From Halomonas sp. ALS9 (GTDB lineage: Bacteria; Pseudomonadota; Gammaproteobacteria; Pseudomonadales; Halomonadaceae), in the NCBI RefSeq assembly GCF_001651035.1, contig NZ_LXRG01000032.1:1-52672 (forward strand): 52,672 nt of DNA. Direction: 5' to 3'. The position numbers and the translations under genes are program-made. The notes beneath the pieces are model-generated. The model was not told the origin of the DNA. It worked only from the letters and a program-made list of their open reading frames with translations, and made no database searches. Below are positions 41,065 through 51,533 of the stretch, one piece after another. Position 1 is the first letter of the stretch. Each line of letters begins with the position of its first letter.

Positions 41065-42118
41065 AACCTTTCTCCTTGCTCGCAATAAGGTGATTAAAAA
41101 AATTAACTGCATGACACTTAATAAATGTAGGAGGTAAAGCATTGCCTATCATTAAAGCTACAGCCTCTTTTCCTTTATTTAAATCAAACTTGTATTTCCG
41201 AGGAAACGTCTGCAACAATGCAGCTTCTCTAAGGGTAATAGCTCTATCTTCAGCAGGGTGTAAAAATCTACCTTTTGATGGATTATGACATCCCCCTGTT
41301 ATTGTAGGTGAAACCTTATCCCACGACATTCTTCCATATACATCCCTGTATGAATTTGGGCGATTCACATGGCATGGCAACCAATATTCTTTAGGTATAT
41401 CAGCCCTTGACCCTCCATCTTTGGGTATCATTCTTATTATATTTAAGGTTTTTTCTGATCTAACCTCTCCTAAATCATGCAATGGATCACCACTACTACC
41501 AGCAGCTGGAAGAAAACCGATAGCTTGCTTTACGGTTTTCCTTTTCTTTACTGGTTTAGCATCGTCAATAAAGCCCAGCCTAGACACCTGTAATATCAAC
41601 CTTTTTCTTCTTTGTGGAACTCCAAAATCGGCAGCATCTTCTATCTTTAACGAGTGTTCAGAAAACAAATATCCTAATCTTTTCAATTCCTTAACAAACA
41701 GTGTCAATCTGTTGTCTTTCATTAAGCCTGGAACATTCTCAAGCATAATAGACTTTGGGTTAAAAGCTTTAACATAGTCTAAAAATCTAAATATCAAATC
41801 ATTTCTTTTATCTTCGATAAAAACCAGTCTATTCCTTGTTCTATGAGAAGAAAACCCCTGACATGGAGGACAACCTGCCATAAGGTCTAGCTCACCAAAG
41901 CCAATATTCAAATCTCTCATAACAAATACAGGATCTAAAATATTCACATCCTCATTAAACATTGATACATTTTTATGATTCATGCGATAAGTTTTAGCAG
42001 CTGACTCACTTAGTTCAATACCAGCTATAACTTTGAACCCTGCTTTTTTCAACCCTACAGTAAGCCCACCTGCACCACAGAAGATATCAATTGCTGTAGG
42101 AATTTCATGCTGTGCCAT
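41054..42118 (-). CDS. C5-cytosine DNA methyltransferase
   Basis: 354 residues from ATG 42118. Earlier in-frame starts at 42133 and 42169 exist and no site has a strong ribosome signal. Ordered motifs are I (IDIFCGAGGLTVGL), IV (GCPPCQGFSSH with the catalytic Cys), VI (LENVPG), VIII (QRRKRLIL), IX (TLREAALLQTFPRKYKFD) and X (MIGNALPP). The target-recognition region between VIII and IX is short, about 80-100 residues. Recognition sequence unknown. AT-rich, unlike guaA next door. Overlaps the downstream ATPase gene, so both are made together. Confidence 0.92.
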   Translation of the reverse strand: MAQHEIPTAIDIFCGAGGLTVGLKKAGFKVIAGIELSESAAKTYRMNHKNVSMFNEDVNILDPVFVMRDLNIGFGELDLMAGCPPCQGFSSHRTRNRLVFIEDKRNDLIFRFLDYVKAFNPKSIMLENVPGLMKDNRLTLFVKELKRLGYLFSEHSLKIEDAADFGVPQRRKRLILQVSRLGFIDDAKPVKKRKTVKQAIGFLPAAGSSGDPLHDLGEVRSEKTLNIIRMIPKDGGSRADIPKEYWLPCHVNRPNSYRDVYGRMSWDKVSPTITGGCHNPSKGRFLHPAEDRAITLREAALLQTFPRKYKFDLNKGKEAVALMIGNALPPTFIKCHAVNFFNHLIASKEKGYAE

Positions 42119-42192
42119 TTCAAAAGTGACCATAATTAAAATTAAAAAAACAGTTATACTTAATAGCAAACACCATACTAAATTGCAATAAA

Positions 42193-42215
42193 AAACCCCG
42201 CGCTCTGCGGGGTTT
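42193..42215 (-). terminator. Rho-independent terminator of guaBA
   Basis: AAACCCCGC-GCTCT-GCGGGGTTT; on the minus strand it is followed by a T-run, so it ends the guaB-guaA transcript. It may also work on the opposite strand. Confidence 0.85.
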
Positions 42216-42234
42216 ATACTCTACAAAACACTCC

Positions 42235-43812
42235 TCACTCCCACTCAATAGTAGCAGGCGGCTTACTACTAACATCATAAGTCACCCGCGAAACCCCCGC
42301 CAACTCATTGATAATCCGGTTGGAAACCTTCTCCAGTAGCTCATAAGGCAGATGCGCCCAGCGGGCGGTCATGAAGTCGATGGTTTCTACCGCGCGTAGC
42401 GCGATGACCCATTCGTAGCGGCGGCCGTCGCCTACTACGCCGACTGATTTCACCGGCAGGAATACGGCGAAGGCTTGGCTAGTTTTTTCGTACCAGCCAG
42501 AGGCGCGAAGCTCTTCGATGAAGATGGCGTCGGCATCGCGGAGGATATCGGCGTACTCTTTTTTGACTTCACCCAGGATACGCACGCCCAGGCCGGGGCC
42601 AGGGAAGGGGTGGCGGTAGACCATGTCGTAGGGCAAGCCGAGTTCCAGGCCGAGTTTGCGCACTTCGTCTTTAAACAGTTCGCGCAGCGGCTCGACCAGC
42701 TTGAGCTTCATGGTTTCCGGCAGGCCACCCACGTTGTGGTGGGATTTGATCACGTGCGCTTTGCCGGTTTTGGAGGCGGCGGATTCGATCACGTCCGGGT
42801 AGATGGTGCCCTGGGCCAGGAAGTCGACGCCGTCGATTTTGCTGGCTTCTTCATCGAACACGTCGATAAAGGTGTTGCCGATGATTTTGCGCTTCAGCTC
42901 CGGGTCTTTCTCGCCCGCCAGCTTGCCGAGGAACAGCTCTTCGGCGTCTACGCGGATCACCTTCACGCCCATGTGCTTGGCGAAGGTTTCCATTACCTGG
43001 TCGCCTTCCGCTTTACGCAATAGGCCGTTGTCGACGAATACGCAGGTCAGCTGGGTGCCAATCGCTTTGTGCAGCAGTGCCGCCACAACAGAGGAATCCA
43101 CACCGCCGGAGAGGCCGAGCAGTACGTGGCGGTCGCCCACTTGCTCGCGTACGCGCTGTACTTGGTCTTCGATGATTTGCGCGGGCGTCCAGAGTTTTTC
43201 GGCTTTACAGATATTCAGCACGAAGTGCTCGAGAATGCGCTGGCCTTGCAGCGTGTGGGTCACTTCCGGGTGGAACTGTACCCCGTAGAACTGCTTCTCT
43301 TCCCAGGCCATGGCGGCAATCGGGCAGCTGGGGGTGGAGGCGGTCACGGTGAAGGTATCCGGCGCTTGGGCCACCTTGTCGCCGTGGCTCATCCATACGT
43401 CCAGCAGGGCCTTGCCGGAGGCGGCGTCTACGTGGTCTTTAATGCCGTTGAACAGCGCGTTATCGACGTCAATCTGGATCTGCGCGTAACCGAACTCGCT
43501 CTGGTTAGAGCCTTCTACCTTACCGCCCAACTGCTCGGCCATGGTCTGCATGCCGTAGCAGATACCAAACACTGGCAGGCCCATTTTAAACACGCACTGG
43601 GGCGCCCGCGGGGAGTCCAGTTCGGTCACGGATTCCGGCCCACCGGCGAGGATAATGCCGTTGGGGTTGTACTCGCGGATCTCTTCCTCAGTGATATCGA
43701 AGGCGCGCACTTCAGAAAATACGCCGATCTCACGAACGCGGCGGGCGATTAGCTGGGTGTACTGGGAGCCGAAATCGAGAATCAGAATCTTATGGGCGTG
43801 AATGTCACTCAT
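42235..43812 (-). CDS. guaA: GMP synthase (glutamine-hydrolysing)
   Basis: 525 residues from ATG 43812, the same length as E. coli GuaA; upstream codons to 43857 are unlikely. It converts XMP to GMP using glutamine and ATP. The N-terminal class I glutamine amidotransferase has [20 protein letters not shown], the nucleophile Cys in [17 protein letters not shown], and the HPEVTHT triad His and Glu. The ATP-pyrophosphatase domain has the P-loop [18 protein letters not shown] and HHNVGGLPE; the C-terminal dimer domain has [15 protein letters not shown]. It follows guaB by about 100 bases, the usual operon. Confidence 0.98.
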   Translation of the reverse strand: MSDIHAHKILILDFGSQYTQLIARRVREIGVFSEVRAFDITEEEIREYNPNGIILAGGPESVTELDSPRAPQCVFKMGLPVFGICYGMQTMAEQLGGKVEGSNQSEFGYAQIQIDVDNALFNGIKDHVDAASGKALLDVWMSHGDKVAQAPDTFTVTASTPSCPIAAMAWEEKQFYGVQFHPEVTHTLQGQRILEHFVLNICKAEKLWTPAQIIEDQVQRVREQVGDRHVLLGLSGGVDSSVVAALLHKAIGTQLTCVFVDNGLLRKAEGDQVMETFAKHMGVKVIRVDAEELFLGKLAGEKDPELKRKIIGNTFIDVFDEEASKIDGVDFLAQGTIYPDVIESAASKTGKAHVIKSHHNVGGLPETMKLKLVEPLRELFKDEVRKLGLELGLPYDMVYRHPFPGPGLGVRILGEVKKEYADILRDADAIFIEELRASGWYEKTSQAFAVFLPVKSVGVVGDGRRYEWVIALRAVETIDFMTARWAHLPYELLEKVSNRIINELAGVSRVTYDVSSKPPATIEWE

Positions 43813-43909
43813 GGCGGGGTCTCGGTTAAGCGGTGTGGGTGCCGCTGGTAAGGCCAAAAAGCAAGCGGCGAGCTGTTGTGCCCGCCGCCGTTTTAACTAA
43901 ATACGTTGG

Positions 43910-45529
<1,620 letters not shown>

Positions 45530-45549
45530 TTACTGTTCAAGGAGGCGTT

Positions 45550-46140
45550 TTGTCTCAGCAGATTATTGTCTACACCGATTACGTTTGCCCCTTCTGCCTG
45601 CTGGCGGAAGAAGCGATTGCCCAGGCTACCGAAGGCCTGAACGTGGAAATTCGCTGGCGCCCCTTTGAGCTGCGCCCTGCCCCGGTGCCCACGCTAAAGG
45701 TGGAAGACCCCTACTTGCCGAAGATTTGGCAGGATTCAGTTTACCCCATGGCCAAAAAGCTCGGCGTGCCCATTACGCTGCCCAATATTTCGCCGCAGCC
45801 ACGTACCGACAAAGCCTTTGAAGTATTCGCCATGGCCGAAGAGCAGGGTTTGGGCCATGACTACTCCATGGCGGCGCTGAAAGCCTTCTTCCAGCAGGAG
45901 CGCGATCTCGGCGACCCCGACGTGCTGGCAGATATTGGCGAGTCGGTGGGCCTTGAGCGCCAAGCGGTACTCGATGCCCTGGCCCAAGGCAGCTACCGCG
46001 ATCAGCATCAAACGGCACAGCGGCATGCGGTGGAAGAAGCGCTTATTCAGTCGGTGCCTACCTTGGTCATCGACGGTGAAATGATTCAGGGCGTGCCCGA
46101 CCCTGACGCTCTCAAACGTTTTCTGATCGAGCGCGGGTAA
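45550..46140 (+). CDS. DsbA-family (FrnE-like) oxidoreductase
   Basis: 196 residues starting at TTG 45550 with GGAGG at 45541-45545. Thioredoxin-fold protein with the CPFC active site in YTDYVCPFCLLAEEA (residues 8-22), an inserted helical domain, and the cis-proline in QSVPTLVIDGEMIQGVPDPDALKRFL. There is no signal peptide, so it is cytoplasmic as for FrnE/2-hydroxychromene isomerase-like members. It probably acts in thiol-disulfide or oxidative-stress chemistry. Four bases separate its stop from xseA. Confidence 0.9.
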   Translation: MSQQIIVYTDYVCPFCLLAEEAIAQATEGLNVEIRWRPFELRPAPVPTLKVEDPYLPKIWQDSVYPMAKKLGVPITLPNISPQPRTDKAFEVFAMAEEQGLGHDYSMAALKAFFQQERDLGDPDVLADIGESVGLERQAVLDALAQGSYRDQHQTAQRHAVEEALIQSVPTLVIDGEMIQGVPDPDALKRFLIERG

Positions 46141-46144
46141 TTTT

Positions 46145-47494
46145 ATGGCCTCCCCTACTCCGCAAGCGCTCTCCGTCAGCCAACTCAACCAGCGCGCCAA
46201 GCAGACTCTTGAGCGCGATGTGGGCGAGGTGTGGGTGGAAGGCGAGCTCTCCAACGTCTCCCGCCCCGCTTCCGGGCATGTCTATTTCACGTTGAAGGAT
46301 GATCGTGCGCAGATTCGCTGTGCGCTGTTTCGTCAGCGGGCGCGGTTTGTCTCGGCGCCGATGCGCGACGGGGATCAGGTCAAACTGCGCGGGCGGGTGT
46401 CACTGTTTGAGCCACGCGGCGATTACCAATTGATTGCTGAGGCCGTTCAGGCCGCGGGCCTGGGCGAGCTGCTGGCGGCCTTTGAGCGCTTAAAAGCCCA
46501 ATTGGAAGGCGAAGGCGTGTTTGCCAATGCCCGGCCGCTGCCCTTCCCGCCCCGCAAATTGCTGATTTTAAGCTCTGCTACAGGCGCGGCCATTCGTGAT
46601 GTGCTGGCGGTGCTCGAAGCCCGCTGGCCGCTGGCGGACGTGACGCTGATTCCAGTGCCGGTGCAAGGCGCCGAAGCCGCCCCGGCGATGATCTCGGCGC
46701 TAGCATTGCTTAACCGCCAAGCGCGACTAGATCCAGAGCGGGATGTGATCTTGATCACCCGCGGCGGCGGCAGCCTGGAGGATCTGTGGGCGTTTAATAA
46801 CGAGCACCTGGCGCGGGCGATTTTTCACTCCCGGCTGCCGGTGATGTCGGCGGTGGGCCATGAGGTGGATGTCACCCTGGCGGATTTTGCCGCCGATATG
46901 CGCGCGCCCACACCCTCAGCCGCCGCCGAACGGCTGGTGCCGGATCAAACCACCCTTAAGCGCCAGCTTGAGCATCAGCACAGCCGCCTACAGCGGGCTA
47001 TGCAGGCGCGGCTAGAGCGGGATAGCCAGCGGCTGGATACCCTGCGCGCCAAGCTGCGCCACCCCGGCGAACAGCTCAACCGTCAGCGCCAGCACTTAAG
47101 CGCCCTCAATCAGCGCTTGAATCGTGCCATGCAGCACGCCCTCACCCAGCAAAAAGCCCAGGTGGCGCAGTTGAACAGGCGTTTGGCCAGCCAGGATATG
47201 GGGCGGTTGCATCGTGCGGAAAGTGAACGCGTGAGCCAGCTACAGCGCCGTTTGGCCTCTGCCATGCAGCGCCAGCTAGAGACTCGCCAAACACGCTTAA
47301 CTAGCGCCGCCCGTGAGCTAAACGCAGTCAGCCCGCTAGCGGTGCTGGGTCGGGGCTATGCGATTGCCCAGGATGAGCAGGGCCAGGTCATTCGCCGCGC
47401 GGAAGATACCCAGCCAGGCCAGAAGCTTAAATTAAAGCTAGGTGAAGGCAGGCTAAGCGTGGAGGTTAAGCGGCGTCTAAAGTCCGGGGGTTAA
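46145..47494 (+). CDS. xseA: Exodeoxyribonuclease VII large subunit
   Basis: 449 residues, close to the normal length (about 456). N-terminal OB fold: LSVSQLNQRAKQTLERDVGEVWVEGELSNVSRPASGHVYFTLKDDRAQIRC. The catalytic domain has KLLILSSATGAAIRDVLAVLEARWPL, DVILITRGGGSLEDLWAFN and MSAVGHEVDVTLADFAADMRAPTPSAAAE. Long coiled-coil repeats follow (LERDSQRLDTLRAKL ... LNRRLASQ), then a small C-terminal domain with LGRGYAIAQDE. With XseB it degrades single-stranded DNA into oligonucleotides. Placed directly after the FrnE-like gene. Confidence 0.97.
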   Translation: MASPTPQALSVSQLNQRAKQTLERDVGEVWVEGELSNVSRPASGHVYFTLKDDRAQIRCALFRQRARFVSAPMRDGDQVKLRGRVSLFEPRGDYQLIAEAVQAAGLGELLAAFERLKAQLEGEGVFANARPLPFPPRKLLILSSATGAAIRDVLAVLEARWPLADVTLIPVPVQGAEAAPAMISALALLNRQARLDPERDVILITRGGGSLEDLWAFNNEHLARAIFHSRLPVMSAVGHEVDVTLADFAADMRAPTPSAAAERLVPDQTTLKRQLEHQHSRLQRAMQARLERDSQRLDTLRAKLRHPGEQLNRQRQHLSALNQRLNRAMQHALTQQKAQVAQLNRRLASQDMGRLHRAESERVSQLQRRLASAMQRQLETRQTRLTSAARELNAVSPLAVLGRGYAIAQDEQGQVIRRAEDTQPGQKLKLKLGEGRLSVEVKRRLKSGG

Positions 47495-47546
47495 AGTCCT
47501 AAGTTAAATGGCCGATATTTTCTAACAATGAGGAGAGGATACCGCC

Positions 47547-48551
47547 ATGAAGATAGGATTTTCGTCATTCACGTTGATTAACCAGCGCCAGGATAAGCCG
47601 CAGTTTTTAGCCTCCACCCGGGTTGAACCGCAAAAGAGAGAGCCTATCGCAGCGCCTGCGGAAGACGACCCGTTCACAAAACGCCTTAAAAAGCAGCGGG
47701 AAGCGTTGGAGAGCTTGGCGTCGTTACCCACGCCCAAGGAAGCCTCTCAGCAGCAGGCCACTCAGAAAGTGGGCTTTTTGCGCCAGCGGATTGAAATGCT
47801 CAAAGCGATGATGGCCTTCGCCTCACCTGAGCAGCTTAAAAACATGGCCAAAGAGCTCAAGAGCATCGCCCGTGAGCTGGCCGGTGCGGCAAAGCTATTG
47901 AATAGCCAAGGTGGCGGCGGCGGTGCTGGCATTACCGCGATCCCCTCAGTGGTTTCAACGCCAGCAGTGTCATCGAATGCAGCTGCACCGACAGCAGAGC
48001 CTTCGACAGCAGCTCAACCGGCGGTGGCGCAGGCCAACGGGGCCGAATCAGTCGCGGCACAGGCGGGTGGTGATGAGAGCACCCAGGCAACTGTTTCAAG
48101 TGACGCGCAGCAAGCCGAAGCCAGTGCGCAAACAGCCGAGGAAGAGGCTGAGAAGGCTGCTGAGCAAGAGGCCGAGAAAGCAGCGGGCGAGCCTGAAGGC
48201 GATGAATCTACCGAGCTCGGCTTATTACCTAGCCTACCCAGCCTGATTCAAAATGAAGACAACCGCTCAAAAAATAGCGGCCCCAGCGCTAGTGAACACG
48301 CACTACGCGGCGTACTGACTGATGCCCAAAAAGAGCTGCGCGAAGCCGTTAATGAACTCAAGATTCGGCTGAGAGAAGAAGATAAAGAAGCCCGTCGCGA
48401 GCTTAGGAAAGCCGAAGAAGCCATGGAAAAGACGGATCAAGCGATTGCATCATCAACCTCTGAGGCGCTCTACTCCTCATTGGGGCAGCTACTGCCTACC
48501 TCGCTCAGTGAGGTTTCCGTATCAACGGTTTCAATCAATATAGAGGTTTAG
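47547..48551 (+). CDS. Hypothetical coiled-coil protein, acidic Ala/Glu-rich
   Basis: 334 residues, no signal peptide. The start has GAGGAG upstream. Residues about 45-115 are helical and charged (PFTKRLKKQREALESLAS ... LRQRIEMLKAMMAFASPEQLKNMAKELKSIARELAGAAKLL). The middle (about 120-235) is a low-complexity Ala/Glu/Gln-rich linker. The end is a long charged helix (LRGVLTDAQKELREAVNELKIRLREEDKEARRELRKAEEAMEKTD). A strong hairpin terminator follows. I do not recognise a family; it may be a scaffold or stress protein. Confidence 0.75.
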   Translation: MKIGFSSFTLINQRQDKPQFLASTRVEPQKREPIAAPAEDDPFTKRLKKQREALESLASLPTPKEASQQQATQKVGFLRQRIEMLKAMMAFASPEQLKNMAKELKSIARELAGAAKLLNSQGGGGGAGITAIPSVVSTPAVSSNAAAPTAEPSTAAQPAVAQANGAESVAAQAGGDESTQATVSSDAQQAEASAQTAEEEAEKAAEQEAEKAAGEPEGDESTELGLLPSLPSLIQNEDNRSKNSGPSASEHALRGVLTDAQKELREAVNELKIRLREEDKEARRELRKAEEAMEKTDQAIASSTSEALYSSLGQLLPTSLSEVSVSTVSINIEV

Positions 48552-48560
48552 TGCCAATTG

Positions 48561-48589
48561 AAAAGGCGCTACCCGAAGTAGCGCCTTTT
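48561..48589. terminator. Bidirectional Rho-independent terminator
   Basis: AAAAGGCGCTAC-CCGAA-GTAGCGCCTTTT: perfect 12-bp stem with A-run on one side and T-run on the other, between the coiled-coil gene and the convergent small gene. Confidence 0.88.
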
Positions 48590-48625
48590 CTGTTTAGACT
48601 TGCTCTAAACACTGCTGCATAAGCA

Positions 48626-48769
48626 TTATTGCTTGGAGTCTCTGCCTGACTTTTTATCGTCATCGGACTCTGGATTCACATGATGGGTATCCGGCATCGG
48701 ATTGGCCTCATCGTGATGGTCATCCTGCTCTTTAGGAGCTTTTTTGTCTTTCTCGGGTACTTGAGTCAT
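48626..48769 (-). CDS. Small hydrophilic hypothetical protein (47 residues)
   Basis: ATG 48769 is preceded by AAGGAG with proper spacing. The 47-residue product is highly charged with His and Asp pairs (EQDDHHDEANPMPDTHH, NPESDDDKKSGRDS) and has no hydrophobic segment. It lies downstream of the stress-type membrane cassette, about 70 bases from the DUF3618 gene stop, on the same strand. Likely a real small protein because of the strong ribosome site and biased composition; function unknown. Confidence 0.6.
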   Translation of the reverse strand: MTQVPEKDKKAPKEQDDHHDEANPMPDTHHVNPESDDDKKSGRDSKQ

Positions 48770-48839
48770 CGCTTACTCCTTACCGTAGGTGGTGGCCTTG
48801 GTTTCTTCAGCCCCGGGGCTAAGCGGCCAAATAGGCGAC

Positions 48840-49979
48840 TTAGGGCGTGCGGTTAGTGCCCGACCCTTGCGTGTTGCCAGAGGGCGTACTCGAACCCGCC
48901 AGGCCTGGGCTGTGCCTTTCAGGGCTGTTTTGCTCAGGGCGCTTGTCCCCAGCACGATTGTTCTCAGAACCGGGCTGCTCTGACCCTGGGCGGCCACCAA
49001 AAGGCGTGGGTGAGTCTTTTAGCCCCGTTTCCCTATCCTGCGGTGCGTTTACGTTAGCGCCGCTGACGTTAGGGCCGCTTGCCTGCGTGTCTTTATCCTG
49101 CTGCGACTCACCCTTATACGACTCGGCTTTTTCGTGAATAGAGTGCTGCGCTTTATCCATTTGCTCTTGCCCTGTTTCCGCGGCCTTATGCAGAACGCGG
49201 TCACGATACTCGCCCATATACTCGTCTTCTTTCTTGGTCGCGGGGAAAATGCCGCCCAAGGCGGCGCCCAGCGCGAACCCTAGCGCGCCAACCACTAGCG
49301 GATGCTCTTGAATAAAATCGGAAGCCTGGCCCTCGGCACGGCGAGCTCGCTGCCCCATGTTGTGCAAATTGTCGTGAGTACCATGCTGTAGATGAGACTT
49401 GGAATCTCGCATGTTATCCCCCAGATGGTGGGCCTTATCGCCCCACTGCTGCGCCGTTTGCTTGGCTTTCTGCCCCAGGTGTTGAGCGGAGTCTTTGGCT
49501 TTATGGCTCATCTCGCTCATACGGCCTTGGCCATCGCTTGAATGTTCAGTTCCACCGGCTCCAGCTGGCTGGGCATACATAGCTTCATTTGGGTGGGTGC
49601 CCTCATGAATGGGTATACCCGGCGAACCGTGGGCGCCACTTGTGTTCGATGAAGGCTGCCCGCCTGTATAAAAGCGCTGGTCAGTCGCCGAAGCGAACTG
49701 ATGCTGGCCTCGATTAGGCTGACGCTGTGACAGCATCATCCAGCCCAACCCCGCCGTGGTGACCAGAAATGGCAGCGGGTTCTGCTTAATCGTGGTGCCC
49801 AGATTAGCCATAAATTCGTTGGCACCGCCATGGCGCAGATACTCGTAGGACGTATTCAGCAACTGCTGAGGAGAGAAGCGCTCTTCGATCTCGTTCAGCG
49901 TGGAATCGAGGCGATCACGGGATTGACTGATATCCTTCTCAATCTCTTCTGGGCTTCGCTGGTTGTTATGATCCGTCAT
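48840..49979 (-). CDS. DUF3618-containing membrane protein
   Basis: 379 residues. The N-terminus RSPEEIEKDISQSRDRLDSTLNEIEERFSPQQLLNTSYEYLR is DUF3618, followed by a short hydrophobic segment (NPLPFLVTTAGLGWMML) and a long hydrophilic, repeat-like region rich in H, Q and K (AKDSAQHLGQKAKQTAQQWGDKAHHLG). It has a second hydrophobic stretch, HPLVVGALGFALGAALGGIFP, and a Gly/Ser/Pro-rich tail. Start overlaps the upstream gene's stop (ATGA 49976-49979). The DUF3618/holin-like/YqjD-like trio is found in salt- or nutrient-stress-induced loci of many proteobacteria; the molecular role is not known. Confidence 0.82.
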   Translation of the reverse strand: MTDHNNQRSPEEIEKDISQSRDRLDSTLNEIEERFSPQQLLNTSYEYLRHGGANEFMANLGTTIKQNPLPFLVTTAGLGWMMLSQRQPNRGQHQFASATDQRFYTGGQPSSNTSGAHGSPGIPIHEGTHPNEAMYAQPAGAGGTEHSSDGQGRMSEMSHKAKDSAQHLGQKAKQTAQQWGDKAHHLGDNMRDSKSHLQHGTHDNLHNMGQRARRAEGQASDFIQEHPLVVGALGFALGAALGGIFPATKKEDEYMGEYRDRVLHKAAETGQEQMDKAQHSIHEKAESYKGESQQDKDTQASGPNVSGANVNAPQDRETGLKDSPTPFGGRPGSEQPGSENNRAGDKRPEQNSPERHSPGLAGSSTPSGNTQGSGTNRTP

Positions 49980-50413
49980 TTCAACTCCTCCTTGACCTTG
50001 TGCTGATGCTTCTGGGCAACCGCCTTATCACTCTGCAAACTATTCAGCGTACGCGTCGGCATCAAGCTGCGCGCCTGGAGTTTCTTTTGGCCCGCGTTAA
50101 GCATAATGATGCCAATCACCGTCACCACGCCTCCCACAATCAGCGCCGACAGCCAGGGAGTGGTGTCGGGCGGCAGTATTTCATTGAGCAGAAACACCGC
50201 TGCGGCAAGCAAGGTTAAAAAACCGCCTAACAGCACCGCACCGGCAATGGCGATAGCAGCGATGCCCGCCATAGCCTCGTGGGTTTTTTCTGACATTTCT
50301 GTCTTGGCAAGCTCAGCTTCGTTGCGCACCAGTGAGCTAATTTCTTGCATCACTGTTGAAAGTAGCGACCCGACCGATGAACTTTGCGCCGTGGGTTTGT
50401 TATCCGAATCCAT
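49976..50413 (-). CDS. Phage-holin-superfamily (Phage_holin_3_6-type) membrane protein
   Basis: 145 residues from ATG 50413 (GGGAGG upstream). Amphipathic N-terminus SSVGSLLSTVMQEISSLVRNEAELAKTEMSEKTHEAM, then two membrane helices (GIAAIAIAGAVLLGGFLTLLAAAVFLL and PWLSALIVGGVVTVIGIIMLNAG) and a basic tail. Such proteins are named for similarity to holins but are chromosomal and sit with DUF3618 and YqjD-like genes. It is in the middle of the three-gene cassette, overlapping both neighbours in the operon sense. Confidence 0.85.
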   Translation of the reverse strand: MDSDNKPTAQSSSVGSLLSTVMQEISSLVRNEAELAKTEMSEKTHEAMAGIAAIAIAGAVLLGGFLTLLAAAVFLLNEILPPDTTPWLSALIVGGVVTVIGIIMLNAGQKKLQARSLMPTRTLNSLQSDKAVAQKHQHKVKEELK

Positions 50414-50435
50414 TATTTGCCTCCCTGCTCTCAAT

Positions 50436-51014
50436 TTAGAGCGATTCACTACCCGGAGTTGAACGTCTAACCGTGCTTCCCGCAGCGGTACTAGTTAAAT
50501 GACTGGCGTGGTTATCAGCACCTGGTGTTTGCTGATCAGCGCTATACTGGTTCGAACTGTACTGGCCGCTGGTGCTGTGTTTATCAGAGCTGTGTTGACC
50601 AGAGCTGCGCAGAAAACGAGAAACCAGGAAGCCAGCGGCAATCACGCCCCCGATAAACAAAGCAGGTTCGCGGCGACTGAAACTCTGCGCTTCATCGCAA
50701 ACACTGCGTAAATCTTTATCACGCAAGTTATCCGAAAAGCGCTCGGTCGTATCAGCAAACTTTCTCGCTTGTTTTGAGAAAAATGGCTGCTGCTGGTTAT
50801 CAAACTCATCGGCCATTTTTTGTAGAACGCCGGTTAGTTTATGGGACTGTTCCGCAGCATTATCGCGCTGTTGGTTAAAATAGCCTTCAGCTTGGTGTTG
50901 GGCCGCCTCTCCTACCTCGTGGGCGGTGTCGCGTCCTTGCTGCTTGAGCGTCTCTGTTGAAGGGCTCGGCTGGTCAGAGGCACCTGGGTTAGTCTGCTTT
51001 CCTTGATCGATCAT
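50436..51014 (-). CDS. YqjD/nutrient-deprivation-type membrane protein
   Basis: 192 residues, first gene of the cassette. The N-terminal two thirds are hydrophilic and helical (TETLKQQGRDTAHEVGEAAQHQAEGYFNQQRDNAAEQSHK). A single membrane segment, EPALFIGGVIAAGFLVSRFLRSS, lies near residue 115-137. A Ser/Gln/Asp-rich tail follows with repeated QYSS/HSS words. YqjD-like proteins carry a C-terminal membrane anchor and can bind ribosomes; this one has similar architecture, but I cannot show ribosome binding. AGGAAG precedes the ATG. Confidence 0.7.
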   Translation of the reverse strand: MIDQGKQTNPGASDQPSPSTETLKQQGRDTAHEVGEAAQHQAEGYFNQQRDNAAEQSHKLTGVLQKMADEFDNQQQPFFSKQARKFADTTERFSDNLRDKDLRSVCDEAQSFSRREPALFIGGVIAAGFLVSRFLRSSGQHSSDKHSTSGQYSSNQYSADQQTPGADNHASHLTSTAAGSTVRRSTPGSESL

Positions 51015-51241
51015 CTGTCACTTCCTCCTTGTCGTCTCACTTGTCAGCATCCGTGGTGAAACAAAATCAACGTCAGCGCACATCTACTAGGAGTAATTAA
51101 TCAGCACAATTATAAACTTAAATAAAACAAGCACTAATACTTAGCTAATTACGCCGTTTATTTAATAGACATGCCACACATAAAACATAGCGGTCATTCT
51201 TTTATTGTCAATTTATGGGCATTTATTTTTTCTATAGTTAA

Positions 51242-51271
51242 TTATCTTATTAACATAGGTTAATAAGATAA
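51242..51271. promoter_or_regulatory. Perfect palindrome, 13-bp arms
   Basis: TTATCTTATTAAC-ATAG-GTTAATAAGATAA. It sits about 230 bases upstream of the cassette start and 280 bases upstream of the SDR start. Candidate operator or strong cruciform. Confidence 0.55.
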
Positions 51272-51445
51272 ACTTTAAATCCAATTAAATAACACTGGTT
51301 ATAGAAAATATATTCGTTGCCGTTAGGTTTGCTTGTTTCTACGTCCTTGGTCTACGTTGAAGAGTGACGTTGGGCCGAGGAACGGAGCCGCGCCGGATGC
51401 GCAGTGACCATCCGTTTTTAAGCCGCAGCTTTTTATTATGCCAAT

Positions 51446-51533
51446 AATTTCTGCGCCAACGATTTCTGTGTAACCAGCTCTATGCAAACAGTTCTGTGCC
51501 AACTATTTCTGTGCCAACTATTTCTGTGCAAAC
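51446..51533 (+). repeat. Six tandem 14-15-bp repeats in the SDR leader
   Basis: Units resemble TATTTCTGTGCCAAC, starting at 51446, 51461, 51476, 51490, 51504 and 51519. The last ends one base before AAAGGAG, the SDR ribosome-binding site. Units 1-3 are diverged and 5-6 nearly identical. Confidence 0.7.

Noticed and set aside
42475..43023. 182-codon plus-strand ORF opposite guaA
   Set aside because: Antisense frame of a highly conserved G+C-rich gene; such open frames arise from codon bias and the translation has no family features.
48773..49000. Minus-strand ORF of 75 codons overlapping the DUF3618 gene end
   Set aside because: It lies in a G+C-rich Pro/Ser/Gly-rich stretch in another frame of the DUF3618 gene and has no ribosome site or recognisable content.
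49976..50413. Prophage holin
   Set aside because: No phage genes are nearby; the protein sits in a DUF3618/YqjD-like cassette, the common chromosomal context of this family.
51446..51533. CRISPR array
   Set aside because: Units are 14-15 bases and directly adjacent with no spacers, and no cas genes are present.
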